A stretch of 64,000 nt of DNA from an uncultured Tenacibaculum sp. (GTDB taxonomy: Bacteria; Bacteroidota; Bacteroidia; Flavobacteriales; Flavobacteriaceae): positions 1 to 64,000 of the forward strand of contig CANMIL010000005.1 of the NCBI GenBank assembly GCA_947497895.1, in the 5' to 3' direction. Below are positions 34,513 through 44,850 of this stretch, piece by piece. A program made the position numbers and the translations under genes. The notes below the pieces were generated by a model. The model was given only the letters and a program-made list of their open reading frames with translations. It did not search any database and was not told where the DNA came from. How positions within the stretch are numbered: the stretch's first letter is position 1; each line of letters starts with the position of its first letter.

Positions 34513-37512
34513 ATGAACAGACAATTATTAAAAATTGCCAAACTTTTATTACTACTTTTCTTATTTAAAATCACTTATCTCCTGAAACTCATTAGAGGTA
34601 TTCGAAGGAAATTTGTTTTTATATTTAAAGCTTATTTTTCAAAAAAAGATAGTCTAGCGCTTAAACACACCCCCAGGAAGATACTGACTTTGCCCCCCCC
34701 CTATAAAAAGACATTAATACTATCACTAACAATTATCCTTTTTCACAACTCAACCATAGCTCAAAATGAAAACATTAACTTTGAAACAATCAAGCTACAA
34801 GTAAAGGCTATAGATAGTGCAAAGACCGTAGATGACATCAATAATAAAGCCAAAATACTTTTAAGAACTATTAATGGGAGCCAATTCAAGAGTGACACCA
34901 CTAAAGTTATTGAAAAAATAAAAACACAGGCTCTTCTCGAATTAATGTACGTTCATTTAGCAAAACAAAATATAGATTCAGTAAGGTACTATGGAGCAAA
35001 AATATACAAAGTCACTTCAAATAACTTCGAATTAGGTAGAACTGAATTTTATATCGCTGTGGGAGAATATAAACAAAAAAACTATCCAAAAGCTCTAGAT
35101 GCATATGAGAGAAGTGTTGAGTTTCATAAAAAAACAGGGAATCTGAACGAAATAATAAAAGCTTTATTTCGAATTGAGGAGTTTTATATATCCATTAGTG
35201 ATTATGTACTTGCAGAAAGTATTCATAACGAACTAAAAACTTACCTAAATAATAAAGACGTTTCCAAATACAATAAGGCGTTAATTAAACTTGCATATGC
35301 CCGCATATTGCAGCTTAAAAACTCCTATCGAAAATCATTAGATATTTTAATAAATATTAATGTTGACGATATTGAATCATATTACGGAGGTAGGGGTAAA
35401 GTTGAACGCTATTATTATACGTTAAGCACTTGTTATCTAGGACTAAGCTTACCCGATAAGGCTTTAATTTACGCAAAAAAAGCTTTTAGTACCGATAAGT
35501 TAAAAAAACATATAAATTCTGAAAATATTTTATTGGGAAATATTTTTTTAGCTCAAAATAAATACACCAAAGTAAAAGAGCTTCTGGATAAATGCTTTAA
35601 TGTTCCCAATTATTCGCAAAATAATAAACTTTTAGACCTACATGAGCTATCTTATAATTATTACGTCAAAGTAAATAATTTTGAAAAAGCTTTTCCCCAT
35701 CTAAAAGAACATAAGAGAATTTCCGATTCGATAAACAATAACAAAACAAAAGTTAAAAGCCTTCTTTTAAACCATAGAATCAAAAAAGATGAAGAAATAA
35801 AACGCCTACAACTTATTAATGAAACCGACAATGCTATTTATCAAAAAGATAAAACCCTGTATCTAATTAGTGGCTTGTTTATCATTTCAATATTATTAAC
35901 AGCGTTTACTCTATTACTAAAATCTAGGAAAAGAAAACAAGAAAAAATCAAAACAGAATTAAAAAATGCAATTGAAATAGGAAATAGCAAAAAAGTATTC
36001 TTAGAGAATCTATCTCATGAAATAAGAACCCCTATTTCGGTTATCAATGGATATTTAGATTTAATAAAAAATAATAACATTAACTCTCTTATTACTATTT
36101 CGTATTCAGAAAAAGCAATAAAAAGTTGTAAAAATATGATTAAATCATTTGACAATTTTCTACTACTCTGCAAACCTGAAGGCATTGAGTATACAAGACC
36201 CATTACGTCTGACAACATGCATAATTTTATACTGAAAAATATTTTTTCATGTGAATCATGTCTAAGATTAAAAAAACAAAAATTATTTTACCAAACAAAT
36301 ATAAAACCCGATATTTCATTTGATTTCAATTATTTCAATTTAGAAAAAATAATACTTAATTTATTATCCAATGCTTATAAATACTCGAAAAAACTTACGA
36401 GTATTTATATAACTTCCAAAATAGAGCAGAATAATTTCATTTTTACCATATCTGATGAAGGTATTGGTATTTCAGAAAATGACCTCCCTTCTATTTTCAG
36501 TCGATTTTATAGAGCAAAACAGACTAAAGCATATGAAGGTTTTGGTGTTGGTCTTTCGTTGGTCAATAAATTAATTAACGAAATGAAAGGAACCATTAAT
36601 GTAAAAAGTAAAATTAATGTGGGCAGTATTTTTACCGTTTCAATCCCTCTAAATATTGAAAATTACGAGCTGTTTATTTCTCACGAAAAAAAGGATTTCG
36701 AATTATTAATTGACGGAACCAATCACACGAGTAATAGTAACTCATTAGAAAACCCCAGATTACCAAAGGCTTTAGTTGTTGACGATAATACCGAAATGTT
36801 ACAGTATTTAAAGGATCTGCTACAGGCAAAATTCAACTGCACCTATGCTTCCGATGGAGAAAGAGGGTATACTCTTGCCAAGGCTACTAAATTTGACGTT
36901 ATTATTTCTGATTTTAAAATGCCAAAAATGAATGGTTTTAATTTAAAAGAATCATTGAATAAATTGGAAAACAATGCAAATACGCCATTTATTTTAATGA
37001 CAGCAACTCCTTTGAACTCTCATGAAGAACAAAATATTGTACCAGGCATCAATGATTATATTGTAAAACCTTTTGAGAATGAGGAACTATTAACAAGAAT
37101 AAATTGCCTTATTGAGAATAATTTATATCGTGAAAAATTCAATTACCTTGAAGAGGAGGAATCAATTGATTTTAATGGTTCTATAAATGGTTTAATTGAT
37201 AAAATAAAAAGGTTAATTCTTGATAATATTACCGATCCCGATTTTAATGTTAAATCTTTAGCTATAGAATGCGGTTATACACAACAACACCTCAACACAA
37301 TTCTAAAGTCAAAAGTTGGATTAACACCTGGAAAATTAATACTAGAAGTACGTTTGTTACAGGCCTATAAATACCTTCTTGAGAATAAATTTCAGACCTT
37401 AAACGAAGTCATATTTTCAGTTGGTCTTAGTAGTAGAGCATATTTTAATAAAATATTTGTCAAACGTTTTGGAGTAAAACCAAGTAGTTTGATGAAACAA
37501 TATAAAAAGTAG
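34513..37512 (+). CDS. TPR-sensor hybrid histidine kinase/response regulator with AraC output
   Basis: A 999-residue protein read from the first ATG. Signal peptide at about 60-84 (LILSLTIILFHNSTIAQ), a TPR-rich sensor at about 85-430, a transmembrane helix at 449-469, HisKA with His502 (NLSHEIRTPIS), HATPase_c (NLLSNAYKYS, DEGIGIS, GFGVGLSLV), a receiver with Asp800 and Lys852, and an AraC domain at about 895-999. The kinase, receiver and output parts closely match the gene upstream, so the two are tandem paralogs. About 60 odd hydrophobic and basic residues precede the signal peptide. They end at a run of nine C, and a TTG at 34690 just before it would give a normal signal peptide. Slippage in the C-run would switch the upstream start on and off. 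Confidence 0.9.
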   Translation: MNRQLLKIAKLLLLLFLFKITYLLKLIRGIRRKFVFIFKAYFSKKDSLALKHTPRKILTLPPPYKKTLILSLTIILFHNSTIAQNENINFETIKLQVKAIDSAKTVDDINNKAKILLRTINGSQFKSDTTKVIEKIKTQALLELMYVHLAKQNIDSVRYYGAKIYKVTSNNFELGRTEFYIAVGEYKQKNYPKALDAYERSVEFHKKTGNLNEIIKALFRIEEFYISISDYVLAESIHNELKTYLNNKDVSKYNKALIKLAYARILQLKNSYRKSLDILININVDDIESYYGGRGKVERYYYTLSTCYLGLSLPDKALIYAKKAFSTDKLKKHINSENILLGNIFLAQNKYTKVKELLDKCFNVPNYSQNNKLLDLHELSYNYYVKVNNFEKAFPHLKEHKRISDSINNNKTKVKSLLLNHRIKKDEEIKRLQLINETDNAIYQKDKTLYLISGLFIISILLTAFTLLLKSRKRKQEKIKTELKNAIEIGNSKKVFLENLSHEIRTPISVINGYLDLIKNNNINSLITISYSEKAIKSCKNMIKSFDNFLLLCKPEGIEYTRPITSDNMHNFILKNIFSCESCLRLKKQKLFYQTNIKPDISFDFNYFNLEKIILNLLSNAYKYSKKLTSIYITSKIEQNNFIFTISDEGIGISENDLPSIFSRFYRAKQTKAYEGFGVGLSLVNKLINEMKGTINVKSKINVGSIFTVSIPLNIENYELFISHEKKDFELLIDGTNHTSNSNSLENPRLPKALVVDDNTEMLQYLKDLLQAKFNCTYASDGERGYTLAKATKFDVIISDFKMPKMNGFNLKESLNKLENNANTPFILMTATPLNSHEEQNIVPGINDYIVKPFENEELLTRINCLIENNLYREKFNYLEEEESIDFNGSINGLIDKIKRLILDNITDPDFNVKSLAIECGYTQQHLNTILKSKVGLTPGKLILEVRLLQAYKYLLENKFQTLNEVIFSVGLSSRAYFNKIFVKRFGVKPSSLMKQYKK
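34693..34701 (+). repeat. Nine-base poly-C tract near the start of the sensor gene
   Basis: Nine consecutive C encode three Pro between L60 and Y64 of the TPR-sensor kinase. A C-run of this length is very unusual in such an A/T-rich sequence, and another CCCCC lies about 20 bases upstream. Its place just before the signal peptide fits a slipped-strand phase-variation switch. Confidence 0.6.
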
Positions 37513-38010
37513 TAATGGTATCTAAATAACAATTTCGATTTGGAAAACAGATTTCCACATGATCTATAAGTTAACTTAAAGAATTGATAAATTTATCTTC
37601 AGTAACTAAAATAACCAACCACGGAAAACTCCTGGTTGATTATCATAGCATGTAAGATTTTTCATATCAATCTTCCTTAAATAGAAACTAGGACAGTTTT
37701 TAAGAGATTCATCTTTTCCCCCACAGATTAGAAACCTCCTTCCCCCCATCCTAGTATCAGTAAAACTGATTCAAATTTACCGAATAAACATGTTCAGATA
37801 TAGACTTAAAATAAATATTAACGATCGCTTAAAATTCTGATTGTGTTTAAACTTAATTTATTTGTACTCAAAAGAAATAATAACATTTACATGATTTATC
37901 AAAAGTTGCCCTTGTAACTTCTGATACCCCAACACTAATACATTTCAATAATAAATAAAGAATCATTAAATAAACATTATACATTTAGAAATAATAAGAC
38001 ATTTAACAAT
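37513..38010. other. Spacer
   Basis: No gene. ATAACCAACCA near 37608 and TGGTTGATTAT near 37632 form an inverted repeat with an 11-base loop but no T-run follows, so it is a weak terminator candidate for the sensor pair. Confidence 0.4.
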
Positions 38011-38211
38011 TCATATCTTCTTAATATTTATTATACTCATTGACTTCCCATTAAATGCTCTTTCTACTATTATTTTACTTAACCAGTATAATCTACCATG
38101 AAACCATATTGGAATAAAAGCGAATATTTTATTCTTTCTTCTAACTCTGAATTTTTTATTTTTTCTTGCACCCATACTAAAAATGTTTATGTTATACTTT
38201 AGCATGATCAA
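38011..38211 (-). CDS. Possible small basic protein
   Basis: A 66-codon frame. From its second or third Met it reads MGARKNKKFRVRRKNKIFAF and then IPIWFHGRLYWLSKIIVE, a strongly basic N-terminus followed by an aromatic stretch. It has no signal peptide and no recognised family. The composition is more protein-like than most chance frames here, but there is no supporting ribosome-binding site or operon. It may equally be non-coding. Confidence 0.28.
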   Translation of the reverse strand: MIMLKYNINIFSMGARKNKKFRVRRKNKIFAFIPIWFHGRLYWLSKIIVERAFNGKSMSIINIKKI

Positions 38212-38433
38212 AATTCAATTAGTTTTCAATTAGATATTCCTTTTTAGACTTATATGTTTTTTGAACTTATAGTTATTTCTCTCGATTCAAGGAATATCAT
38301 CTTCAAGTTAGAATCTCTATTTTGGGCATTGAATAAAAAAAATAATATTCATGTTTTTATTTCATTAAAACTTATCATTAGAATAATAAATATGTCCTCA
38401 TAAAATACAAATTACTTCTGCATATATTTGCAT

Positions 38434-39528
38434 ATGGCTAAATCCTTACTTTTTATTCCAGATATTTCCGGTTTTACCAATTTTGTTCAAAACACTGAAG
38501 TTGAACACAGTCAACATGTTATTGCTGAACTATTAGAGGTATTAATTGCCGCGAACACGCAACAACTTTCCTTGGCCGAAATCGAAGGTGATGCCCTCTT
38601 CTTTTATAAAGAAAACGAGGTTCTATCTCAAGAAAAGCTTTTGGCTCAAATCGAAACTATGTACACGGCTTTTTACGGACATTTAAAAATGATGGAAAAA
38701 AACAGGATCTGCCCATGTATGGCTTGTTCCAGTGCTATTAATCTTGAACTTAAAATCGTTGCTCACTCTGGTGATTTACAATTTTTAAAAGTTCAGAACA
38801 ATAGAAAACCTTTTGGTGAATCCGTTATTCAAGTCCATCGTTTATTAAAAAACACCATTGATAGCGACAATTACGCTTTAATCAGTAAAGATTTAGCTGA
38901 AGAAATAGACATGTCCCTTTCTTACAAAAGCTCATTATTTAATTTCAAACTCGGAAATGATACGTATGACAATAAAAATATAGATTATATTTTTTCAGAA
39001 ATCGATACGGACGAACTTAAACTAAAACCTTTTTTAGAGGAAAATCAAATCGTATTGAATAGACCTCCCAACATGGTTTTTGAAAGAACTTTTAAAACAA
39101 ACTCGAACCAACTTCTGGAAGTTATTACTAATTATAAGTATCGTAATCTATGGAGTGAAGGTGTTGATGACATTAAATTTAACATCAATGAAGTTACCCG
39201 ACTCGGAACTGAACATGCCTGCGTTATTGGAGGAAAGCATCTCAACTTTAAGGTGGTTACAAAGAAAAACGACAATAACGAACTCGTTTATGGAGAACAA
39301 AATATAGATTCTCCTTTGTTCAAAGAGCTTTATCAATTCTTTAATATCACGGCTATCTCGAAAACTGAGTCAAAGTTAGCAGTAGAATTCTATTGGAAAC
39401 CTAAGTCCTTTATAAAAAAACTAGTTATTTCATTCTTCGCAAAAAAGTTACTCACTAAAAATTTTAATGGATCCTTAGATAGACTAAACGAGGTTGTTGA
39501 GGAGTTAAAAAAATCTGAAATTAAATAA
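38434..39528 (+). CDS. DUF2652 protein (cyclase-like fold plus SRPBCC-like C-terminus)
   Basis: A 364-residue protein. The N-terminal half (LLFIPDISGFTNFVQNTE, EIEGDALFFY, MACSSAINLELKIVAHSGD, KPFGESVIQVHRLLKN) matches DUF2652, which has the layout of class III nucleotidyl cyclases (PDISGFT, EGDA, H-SGD) but may not be catalytic. The C-terminal half from about residue 208 (NMVFERTFKTN, LWSEGVDDIKF, LAVEFYWKPK) looks like a START/SRPBCC ligand-binding domain. It is cytoplasmic. I chose the ATG at 38434; a TTG two codons upstream is also in frame. It stands alone and is convergent with the ilv operon across a shared terminator. Confidence 0.85.
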   Translation: MAKSLLFIPDISGFTNFVQNTEVEHSQHVIAELLEVLIAANTQQLSLAEIEGDALFFYKENEVLSQEKLLAQIETMYTAFYGHLKMMEKNRICPCMACSSAINLELKIVAHSGDLQFLKVQNNRKPFGESVIQVHRLLKNTIDSDNYALISKDLAEEIDMSLSYKSSLFNFKLGNDTYDNKNIDYIFSEIDTDELKLKPFLEENQIVLNRPPNMVFERTFKTNSNQLLEVITNYKYRNLWSEGVDDIKFNINEVTRLGTEHACVIGGKHLNFKVVTKKNDNNELVYGEQNIDSPLFKELYQFFNITAISKTESKLAVEFYWKPKSFIKKLVISFFAKKLLTKNFNGSLDRLNEVVEELKKSEIK

Positions 39529-39554
39529 ACTCTCAACATATAAATATTATAGAA

Positions 39555-39672
39555 ATATAGTAGAGATTCTCCCTAACAATCGAAATGACGAATTAATCCA
39601 AAAAAACACCAACGTTCATTTAAACATAAATCACCGTCATTTCGAAGAAGTGAAACGAAAGAGAAATCTAAC
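39555..39672. repeat. Interspersed repeat piece (family A-like)
   Basis: GAGATTCTCCCTAACAATCGAAATGACGAA and CCGTCATTTCGAAGAAG-TGAAACGAAAGAGAAATCT are head and tail halves related to family A of the 16-26 kb clusters, here in inverted order. Confidence 0.6.
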
Positions 39673-39674
39673 AC

Positions 39675-39712
39675 AATAAAAAACCCGAACAATGACTCGT
39701 TCGGGTTTCTAA
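39675..39712. terminator. Bidirectional terminator between the DUF2652 gene and ilvA
   Basis: AAACCCGAAC (39681-39690) and GTTCGGGTTT (39699-39708) form a perfect 10-bp stem with an 8-base loop. The minus-strand side ends in TTTTTTATT, fitting termination of the ilv operon. The plus-strand side ends in TTTCTAATTTT, so it can also serve the convergent DUF2652 gene. Confidence 0.85.
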
Positions 39713-39754
39713 TTTTAAAGAAAACAATAGCTATTATATATAGCTTTTTGGAAT

Positions 39755-41020
39755 TTATACTAAAAATTCAAATAAATTCGGTTTGTTATTTAAATACTCT
39801 CCATAGAAATTACGTTCCTTCATTCTATCAATTAATGGTTGTAAATCTTCAACTTTTTCGATTTCAACTCCAACTACAGCTGGTCCGTTCTCTCTACTCG
39901 TTTTTTTAGAATATTCAAAAAATGTGATGTCATCATTCTTCCCTAGAACATCCATTACAAATTCTTTTAATGCTCCAGCTCTCTGAGGAAAGCGAATGAT
40001 AAAATAATGCTTTAAGCCGTTAAACAATAAGGCTCTTTCTTTTATTTCGGCAGTTCGAGTAATATCATTATTACTTCCACTTACCACACACACAACATTT
40101 TTACCCTTTATCTTATCTCGATAAAGCTCTAATGCTGCTAGTGTCAATGCTCCAGCAGGTTCCACTACAATAGCATCTTTATTATACATATCTAAAATCG
40201 TTTGACATACCTTCCCTTCAGGAACAGTTATCATCTCCGCTAGATTTTCTTTACAAATTTTATAAGTAATATCTCCAACTTGCTGAACAGCTGCTCCATC
40301 AACAAACTTGTCAATATTATTTAATTTTAGATTTTCACCTTTTTCAAAGGCTGTTTTCATTGATGGAGCCCCCTCAGGCTCTACTCCGATAACCTTAGTT
40401 TCTGGTGAAAGTATTTTAAATACTGAAGAAAGACCAGAAGCTAAACCTCCGCCTCCAACAGGAACAAAAACATAATCAATAGGCTTTGCAGATTGTTCGA
40501 TAATTTCCAAACCAACCGTTCCTTGCCCTTCAATAATTTTTTCATCATTAAAAGGATGGACAAAGGTTTTACCTAAACTATCACTTACATACCTTGCTGC
40601 ATTGTAGGCGTCGTCAAAAGTATCGCCCGATAACTGAATATCGACATATTCACCACCGAACATTTTGACTTGTTCTACTTTTTGCTTTGGTGTTGGCGTT
40701 GGCATAAATATCGTACCAAAAATTTTCATCTTGCTACAAGCCAAAGCAACACCTTGTGCATGATTTCCTGCACTGGCACAAACAATACCATTTGACAACT
40801 CTTCTTCAGAAAGAGAACTAATCTTATTATAGGCCCCTCTTATTTTATACGATCGAACTTGCTGTAAATCCTCACGTTTTAAAAAAACATTGGCATCATA
40901 CTGATTAGAATAGGTATAATTTGATAACAAAGGTGTAACAGCTACCACCTCTTTCAAGGTGGTTGCTGCATTTTGTATATCTATTAATTTTGGATAATAT
41001 GTTTTTGTTTCTATCTCCAT
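39755..41020 (-). CDS. ilvA: Threonine ammonia-lyase (threonine deaminase)
   Basis: A 421-residue PLP enzyme converting threonine to 2-oxobutanoate, the first step to isoleucine. The PLP lysine is in VRSYKIRGAYNKI, substrate loop SAGNHAQG, and a glycine-rich phosphate loop VGGGGLASG. The C-terminal 90 residues (HYFIIRFPQRAGALKEFV, FFEYSKKT) form an ACT-like regulatory domain, as in the shorter feedback-controlled forms. It is the last gene of ilvE-D-B-N-C-A and starts 2 bases after ilvC ends. A terminator follows. Expression should respond to Ile/Val through the leader region far upstream. Confidence 0.95.
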   Translation of the reverse strand: MEIETKTYYPKLIDIQNAATTLKEVVAVTPLLSNYTYSNQYDANVFLKREDLQQVRSYKIRGAYNKISSLSEEELSNGIVCASAGNHAQGVALACSKMKIFGTIFMPTPTPKQKVEQVKMFGGEYVDIQLSGDTFDDAYNAARYVSDSLGKTFVHPFNDEKIIEGQGTVGLEIIEQSAKPIDYVFVPVGGGGLASGLSSVFKILSPETKVIGVEPEGAPSMKTAFEKGENLKLNNIDKFVDGAAVQQVGDITYKICKENLAEMITVPEGKVCQTILDMYNKDAIVVEPAGALTLAALELYRDKIKGKNVVCVVSGSNNDITRTAEIKERALLFNGLKHYFIIRFPQRAGALKEFVMDVLGKNDDITFFEYSKKTSRENGPAVVGVEIEKVEDLQPLIDRMKERNFYGEYLNNKPNLFEFLV

Positions 41021-41022
41021 TA

Positions 41023-42519
41023 TTATGCTAAAACAGGCTCACTAGCCTCTGTTTTTACTATTTTCATTGCCGTCATTGCAGTACGTAAAACCTTTCCTGT
41101 TTGTTCAACAGAATGATTTCTTAACGCATCATTAACAGCGATTAATTTTTGATTATCAACTTCATTTGAAGTACTAAAAGACTTTCCGATTACATCTGTC
41201 GAAACAGTTTTCATAAAGTCAGTTAATAATGGTCTACATGCATGATCAAATAAATAACATCCATACTCAGCAGTATCTGAAATAATTCGGTTCATTTCGA
41301 ATAACTTCTTTCTTGCGATAGTATTTGCGATTAACGGAGTTTCATGTAACGACTCATAGTAAGCCGAAGCTTCAATGATTCCCGCCTCAGTCATAGTTTC
41401 AAATGCCAACTCAACACCAGCTCTTACAAAAGCAACCATTAAGGTACCATGATCAAAATATTCTTGTTCAGAGATTTCTTGACTTGTTGCTGCCGTTTTT
41501 TCGAAAGCAGTTTCACCTGTTGCTGCTCTCCACGTTAATAAGTTTTTATCATCATTTGCCCAATCTTCCATCATGGTTTTTGAGAAATGACCAGACATAA
41601 TATCATCCATATGTTTATGGAATAATGGACGCATGATATCTTTTAACTCTTCAGATAATTCAAAAGCTTTGATTTTTGCAGGGTTCGATAATCGATCCAT
41701 CATATTGGTGATTCCTCCGTGCTTTAATGCTTCCGTTACAGTTTCCCAACCATATTGAATTAATTTTGAAGCATAAGCAGGCTCAATTCCTTCTTCAACC
41801 ATTTTATTGAATGATAAAATAGATCCTGTTTGTAATACTCCACAAAGAATAGTTTGCTCACCCATTAAATCAGACTTCACCTCTGCTACGAAAGAAGATT
41901 CTAAAACTCCAGCTCTGTGACCTCCAGTTGCGTAAGCATAAGCTTTCGCCTCAGCCAACCCTTTTCCTTGAGGATCATTTTCAGGATGAACAGCGATTAA
42001 TGTTGGCACTCCAAATCCTCTTTTATATTCTTCTCGAACCTCAGAACCTGGACACTTAGGTGCCACCATAATAACTGTTAAGTCTTTACGCACCTGCATT
42101 CCTTCTTCAACGATGTTAAATCCGTGAGAATATGCTAAAGTTGCCCCTTCCTTCATTAAAGGCATTACTGCACCTACTACTTGAGTATGCTGTTTATCTG
42201 GAGTTAAATTACACACTAAATCCGCTGTTGGAATTAACTCATCGTACGTTCCAACTTTAAATCCGTTTTCAGTGGAGTTTTTATATGATTGACGTTTTTC
42301 TGTAATTGCTGATTCACGCAAAGCGTATGAAATATCTAAACCAGAATCGCGCATATTTAATCCTTGATTCAATCCTTGAGCTCCACACCCAACGATTACC
42401 ACTTTAGCCCCTTCTAATGCTTTTATTCCATCCTCAAATTCAGCAGACTCCATGAATCTACATTTTCCTAATTGAGCCAATTGTTCTCTCAGTGATAATT
42501 GGTTAAAATAATTTTCCAT
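41023..42519 (-). CDS. ilvC: Ketol-acid reductoisomerase (class II)
   Basis: A 498-residue enzyme that rearranges and reduces acetolactate or acetohydroxybutyrate with NADPH and Mg. The Rossmann motif [20 protein letters not shown] is near residue 36, followed by [15 protein letters not shown]. The length matches the long (class II) form with the duplicated C-terminal domain seen in E. coli (about 490 residues). Conserved metal-binding acids fall in [13 protein letters not shown] and the second domain. It is in the ilv operon between ilvN (31-base gap) and ilvA. Confidence 0.97.
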   Translation of the reverse strand: MENYFNQLSLREQLAQLGKCRFMESAEFEDGIKALEGAKVVIVGCGAQGLNQGLNMRDSGLDISYALRESAITEKRQSYKNSTENGFKVGTYDELIPTADLVCNLTPDKQHTQVVGAVMPLMKEGATLAYSHGFNIVEEGMQVRKDLTVIMVAPKCPGSEVREEYKRGFGVPTLIAVHPENDPQGKGLAEAKAYAYATGGHRAGVLESSFVAEVKSDLMGEQTILCGVLQTGSILSFNKMVEEGIEPAYASKLIQYGWETVTEALKHGGITNMMDRLSNPAKIKAFELSEELKDIMRPLFHKHMDDIMSGHFSKTMMEDWANDDKNLLTWRAATGETAFEKTAATSQEISEQEYFDHGTLMVAFVRAGVELAFETMTEAGIIEASAYYESLHETPLIANTIARKKLFEMNRIISDTAEYGCYLFDHACRPLLTDFMKTVSTDVIGKSFSTSNEVDNQKLIAVNDALRNHSVEQTGKVLRTAMTAMKIVKTEASEPVLA

Positions 42520-42550
42520 TTTTAATTATAAAGTTTATGTTGTTTATTTT

Positions 42551-43075
42551 TTATTGCCAAGTTTTTAGCATTTGCGAAACTGGCATTGCTGTTTTAGTAA
42601 TTGCTATTCTTCCTGATCTGACAAACTGCATGATTCCATGTTTATCTAATGTATGATACAGTTCCTCAAGCTCTTCTTTTGATCCAGATTTCTCCAAAAC
42701 GAAAAAATCTTTATTAATATTAATGACTCTCGATTTACTATCGTTAATCACCTTTTGAATTTCATCATTATCAGTTAACAAATCTGTGCTTAATTTAAAA
42801 AGGCAAGACTCTTGATAAATCGTTTCTTCATCTTTGTGGTAATAAGCCTTGATTACTTCGACTTGTCTTTCAATTTGACCTAATATCTTTTTTACTTGAT
42901 CTTCGGTAAGCTTCACCAATAAAGTAAATCTTGAAACACTCTTTATTTCCGATTTCGAAACATTAACACTTTCAATATTGATATGCCTTCTTTGGAATAT
43001 TGAAGAAATTCTGTTTAACAATCCTACATTATTTTCTGTATAGATTGATATGGTATATGTTTGCTTATTTTCCAT
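42551..43075 (-). CDS. ilvN: Acetolactate synthase small (regulatory) subunit
   Basis: A 174-residue protein. The N-terminal ACT domain (YTISIYTENNVGLLNRISSIFQRRHINIESVNVS, read in two halves) binds valine for feedback control. The C-terminal half matches the second domain of IlvN/IlvH. It joins the IlvB catalytic subunit. It starts 2 bases after the ilvB stop codon, so the two subunits are likely translationally coupled. Confidence 0.95.
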   Translation of the reverse strand: MENKQTYTISIYTENNVGLLNRISSIFQRRHINIESVNVSKSEIKSVSRFTLLVKLTEDQVKKILGQIERQVEVIKAYYHKDEETIYQESCLFKLSTDLLTDNDEIQKVINDSKSRVININKDFFVLEKSGSKEELEELYHTLDKHGIMQFVRSGRIAITKTAMPVSQMLKTWQ

Positions 43076-43077
43076 AA

Positions 43078-44811
43078 TTATTCTAATCTTATATCTGAAA
43101 CTGACGAACCTGTTGGTATCATAGGAAATACATTATCTTCCTTTTCAACACATACTTCTAAAAAGTATGCCTCCTCTGACTGCATCATTTCTTGAACAGC
43201 AGCAGCTAAATCTTCTCTTTTGGTTACCCTTGTTGCTGGTAAATGATACCCTTTTGCTATCGTAATAAAATCAGGGTTTACCATTTCGGTAGAGGCATAA
43301 CGCTTGTCAAAAAACAACTGTTGCCATTGACGTACCATTCCTAAAAACTCATTATTCAAAACCACAATTTTCACCGCTGCTTTCGTTTGTAAAATAGTTC
43401 CTAGTTCTTGGATAGTCATTTGATAACCTCCATCTCCAATAACAGCCACAACCTCTCTTTCAGGCGCTCCCATTTTTGCTCCGATAGCCGCTGGTAAAGC
43501 AAATCCCATAGTACCTAATCCTCCAGAAGTAATATTACTTTTTGATTGGTTGAACTCTGCATAACGACAGGCGAACATTTGGTGCTGCCCTACATCAGAA
43601 ACAATAACAGCATCTCCTCCAGAAGCATTATTTATTTCTTTCATTACTTCTCCCATGGTTAATCCATCTTTTTCTGGATATAACACATCTTTGATTACTT
43701 TGTCAAACTCTATGGCATCACGATCTCTAAACTCTTTCAACCATTCCTCATGAGAGTTTTCATTAATAAAAGGCAGTATTTGAGCTAAACTTTCCTTAGC
43801 ATCCCCTAAAACCGCTACATCAGTTTTTACATTCTTATCAACCTCGGCAGGGTCTATTTCAAAATGAACAACCTTTGCTTGCTTTGCATACCTGCTCAAA
43901 TCACCCGTTACACGATCATCGAAACGCATTCCTACGGCAATTAGCACATCACATTCATTGGTTAATACATTCGGACCATAGTTCCCGTGCATTCCAACCA
44001 TCCCTACATTTAATTCATGCGATGTTGGTAACGCAGATAATCCTAAAATCGTCCAAGCAGAAGGTAAGCCTGCTTTTTCAATAAAAGCTTTAAATTCAGC
44101 TTCTGCTTCTCCTAAAATAACTCCTTGTCCGAAAACTACCATTGGCTTTTTAGCCGCATTGATTAACTCAGCCGCAGCTTTTAATTGCTCGTCAAGTACT
44201 TTTGTTTTTGGAGTATAACTTCTTATTGAAGTACATTTTTCATACTCAAAATCAAATTCTTCAAATTGAGCATTTTTGGTAATATCTATTAAAACGGGTC
44301 CTGGTCGTCCTGACTTCGCTATATAGAAAGCTTTTGCCATAACTTCAGGAATCTCGCTAGCTTTTGTAATTTGATAATTCCATTTTGTTACTGGTGTTGA
44401 AATACCAACGATATCAGTTTCTTGAAACGCATCCGTTCCCAATAAATGCTCTGCTACTTGTCCTGTGATACAAACCATAGGGGTTGAATCAATTTGAGCA
44501 TCTGCAATTCCAGTAATTAAATTTGTTGCTCCAGGTCCAGAAGTAGCAATTGCTACTCCAACTTTTCCAGAGACTCTAGCATATCCTTGAGCTGCATGTG
44601 TAGCTCCTTGCTCGTGACGAGTTAAAACATGATGAATTTTATCTTGATATTTATAAAACTCATCATATACAGGCATAATCGCTCCACCTGGATATCCGTA
44701 AAGAACATCCACACCCTCTGCCAACAAACATTTTATCACTGCCTCAGCACCGGTAATGGTTTCTTTTACCTTCACAGTATCTTGCATTTTTTCTTGTGTT
44801 TTTGTTGCCAT
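43078..44811 (-). CDS. ilvB: Acetolactate synthase large (catalytic) subunit
   Basis: A 577-residue thiamine-diphosphate enzyme making acetolactate or acetohydroxybutyrate. The N-terminal domain has YGYPGGAIMPVYDEFY and the catalytic Glu in RHEQGATHAAQGYARVSG. The middle FAD domain includes FGQGVILGEA and VGMRFDDRVTG. The C-terminal ThDP motif is GDGGYQMTIQELGT followed by NNEFLGMVRQW, which includes the usual Trp near herbicide contacts. It is in the ilv operon after ilvD (39-base gap). Confidence 0.97.
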   Translation of the reverse strand: MATKTQEKMQDTVKVKETITGAEAVIKCLLAEGVDVLYGYPGGAIMPVYDEFYKYQDKIHHVLTRHEQGATHAAQGYARVSGKVGVAIATSGPGATNLITGIADAQIDSTPMVCITGQVAEHLLGTDAFQETDIVGISTPVTKWNYQITKASEIPEVMAKAFYIAKSGRPGPVLIDITKNAQFEEFDFEYEKCTSIRSYTPKTKVLDEQLKAAAELINAAKKPMVVFGQGVILGEAEAEFKAFIEKAGLPSAWTILGLSALPTSHELNVGMVGMHGNYGPNVLTNECDVLIAVGMRFDDRVTGDLSRYAKQAKVVHFEIDPAEVDKNVKTDVAVLGDAKESLAQILPFINENSHEEWLKEFRDRDAIEFDKVIKDVLYPEKDGLTMGEVMKEINNASGGDAVIVSDVGQHQMFACRYAEFNQSKSNITSGGLGTMGFALPAAIGAKMGAPEREVVAVIGDGGYQMTIQELGTILQTKAAVKIVVLNNEFLGMVRQWQQLFFDKRYASTEMVNPDFITIAKGYHLPATRVTKREDLAAAVQEMMQSEEAYFLEVCVEKEDNVFPMIPTGSSVSDIRLE

Positions 44812-44850
44812 TTTAATTTTAATTTTTGATAGCTTTCGTTTATTATTTAA

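Noticed and set aside
38423..38430. TATATTTG as a promoter -7 box for the DUF2652 gene
   Set aside because: It is only 3 bases before the ATG, so transcription would start inside the gene.
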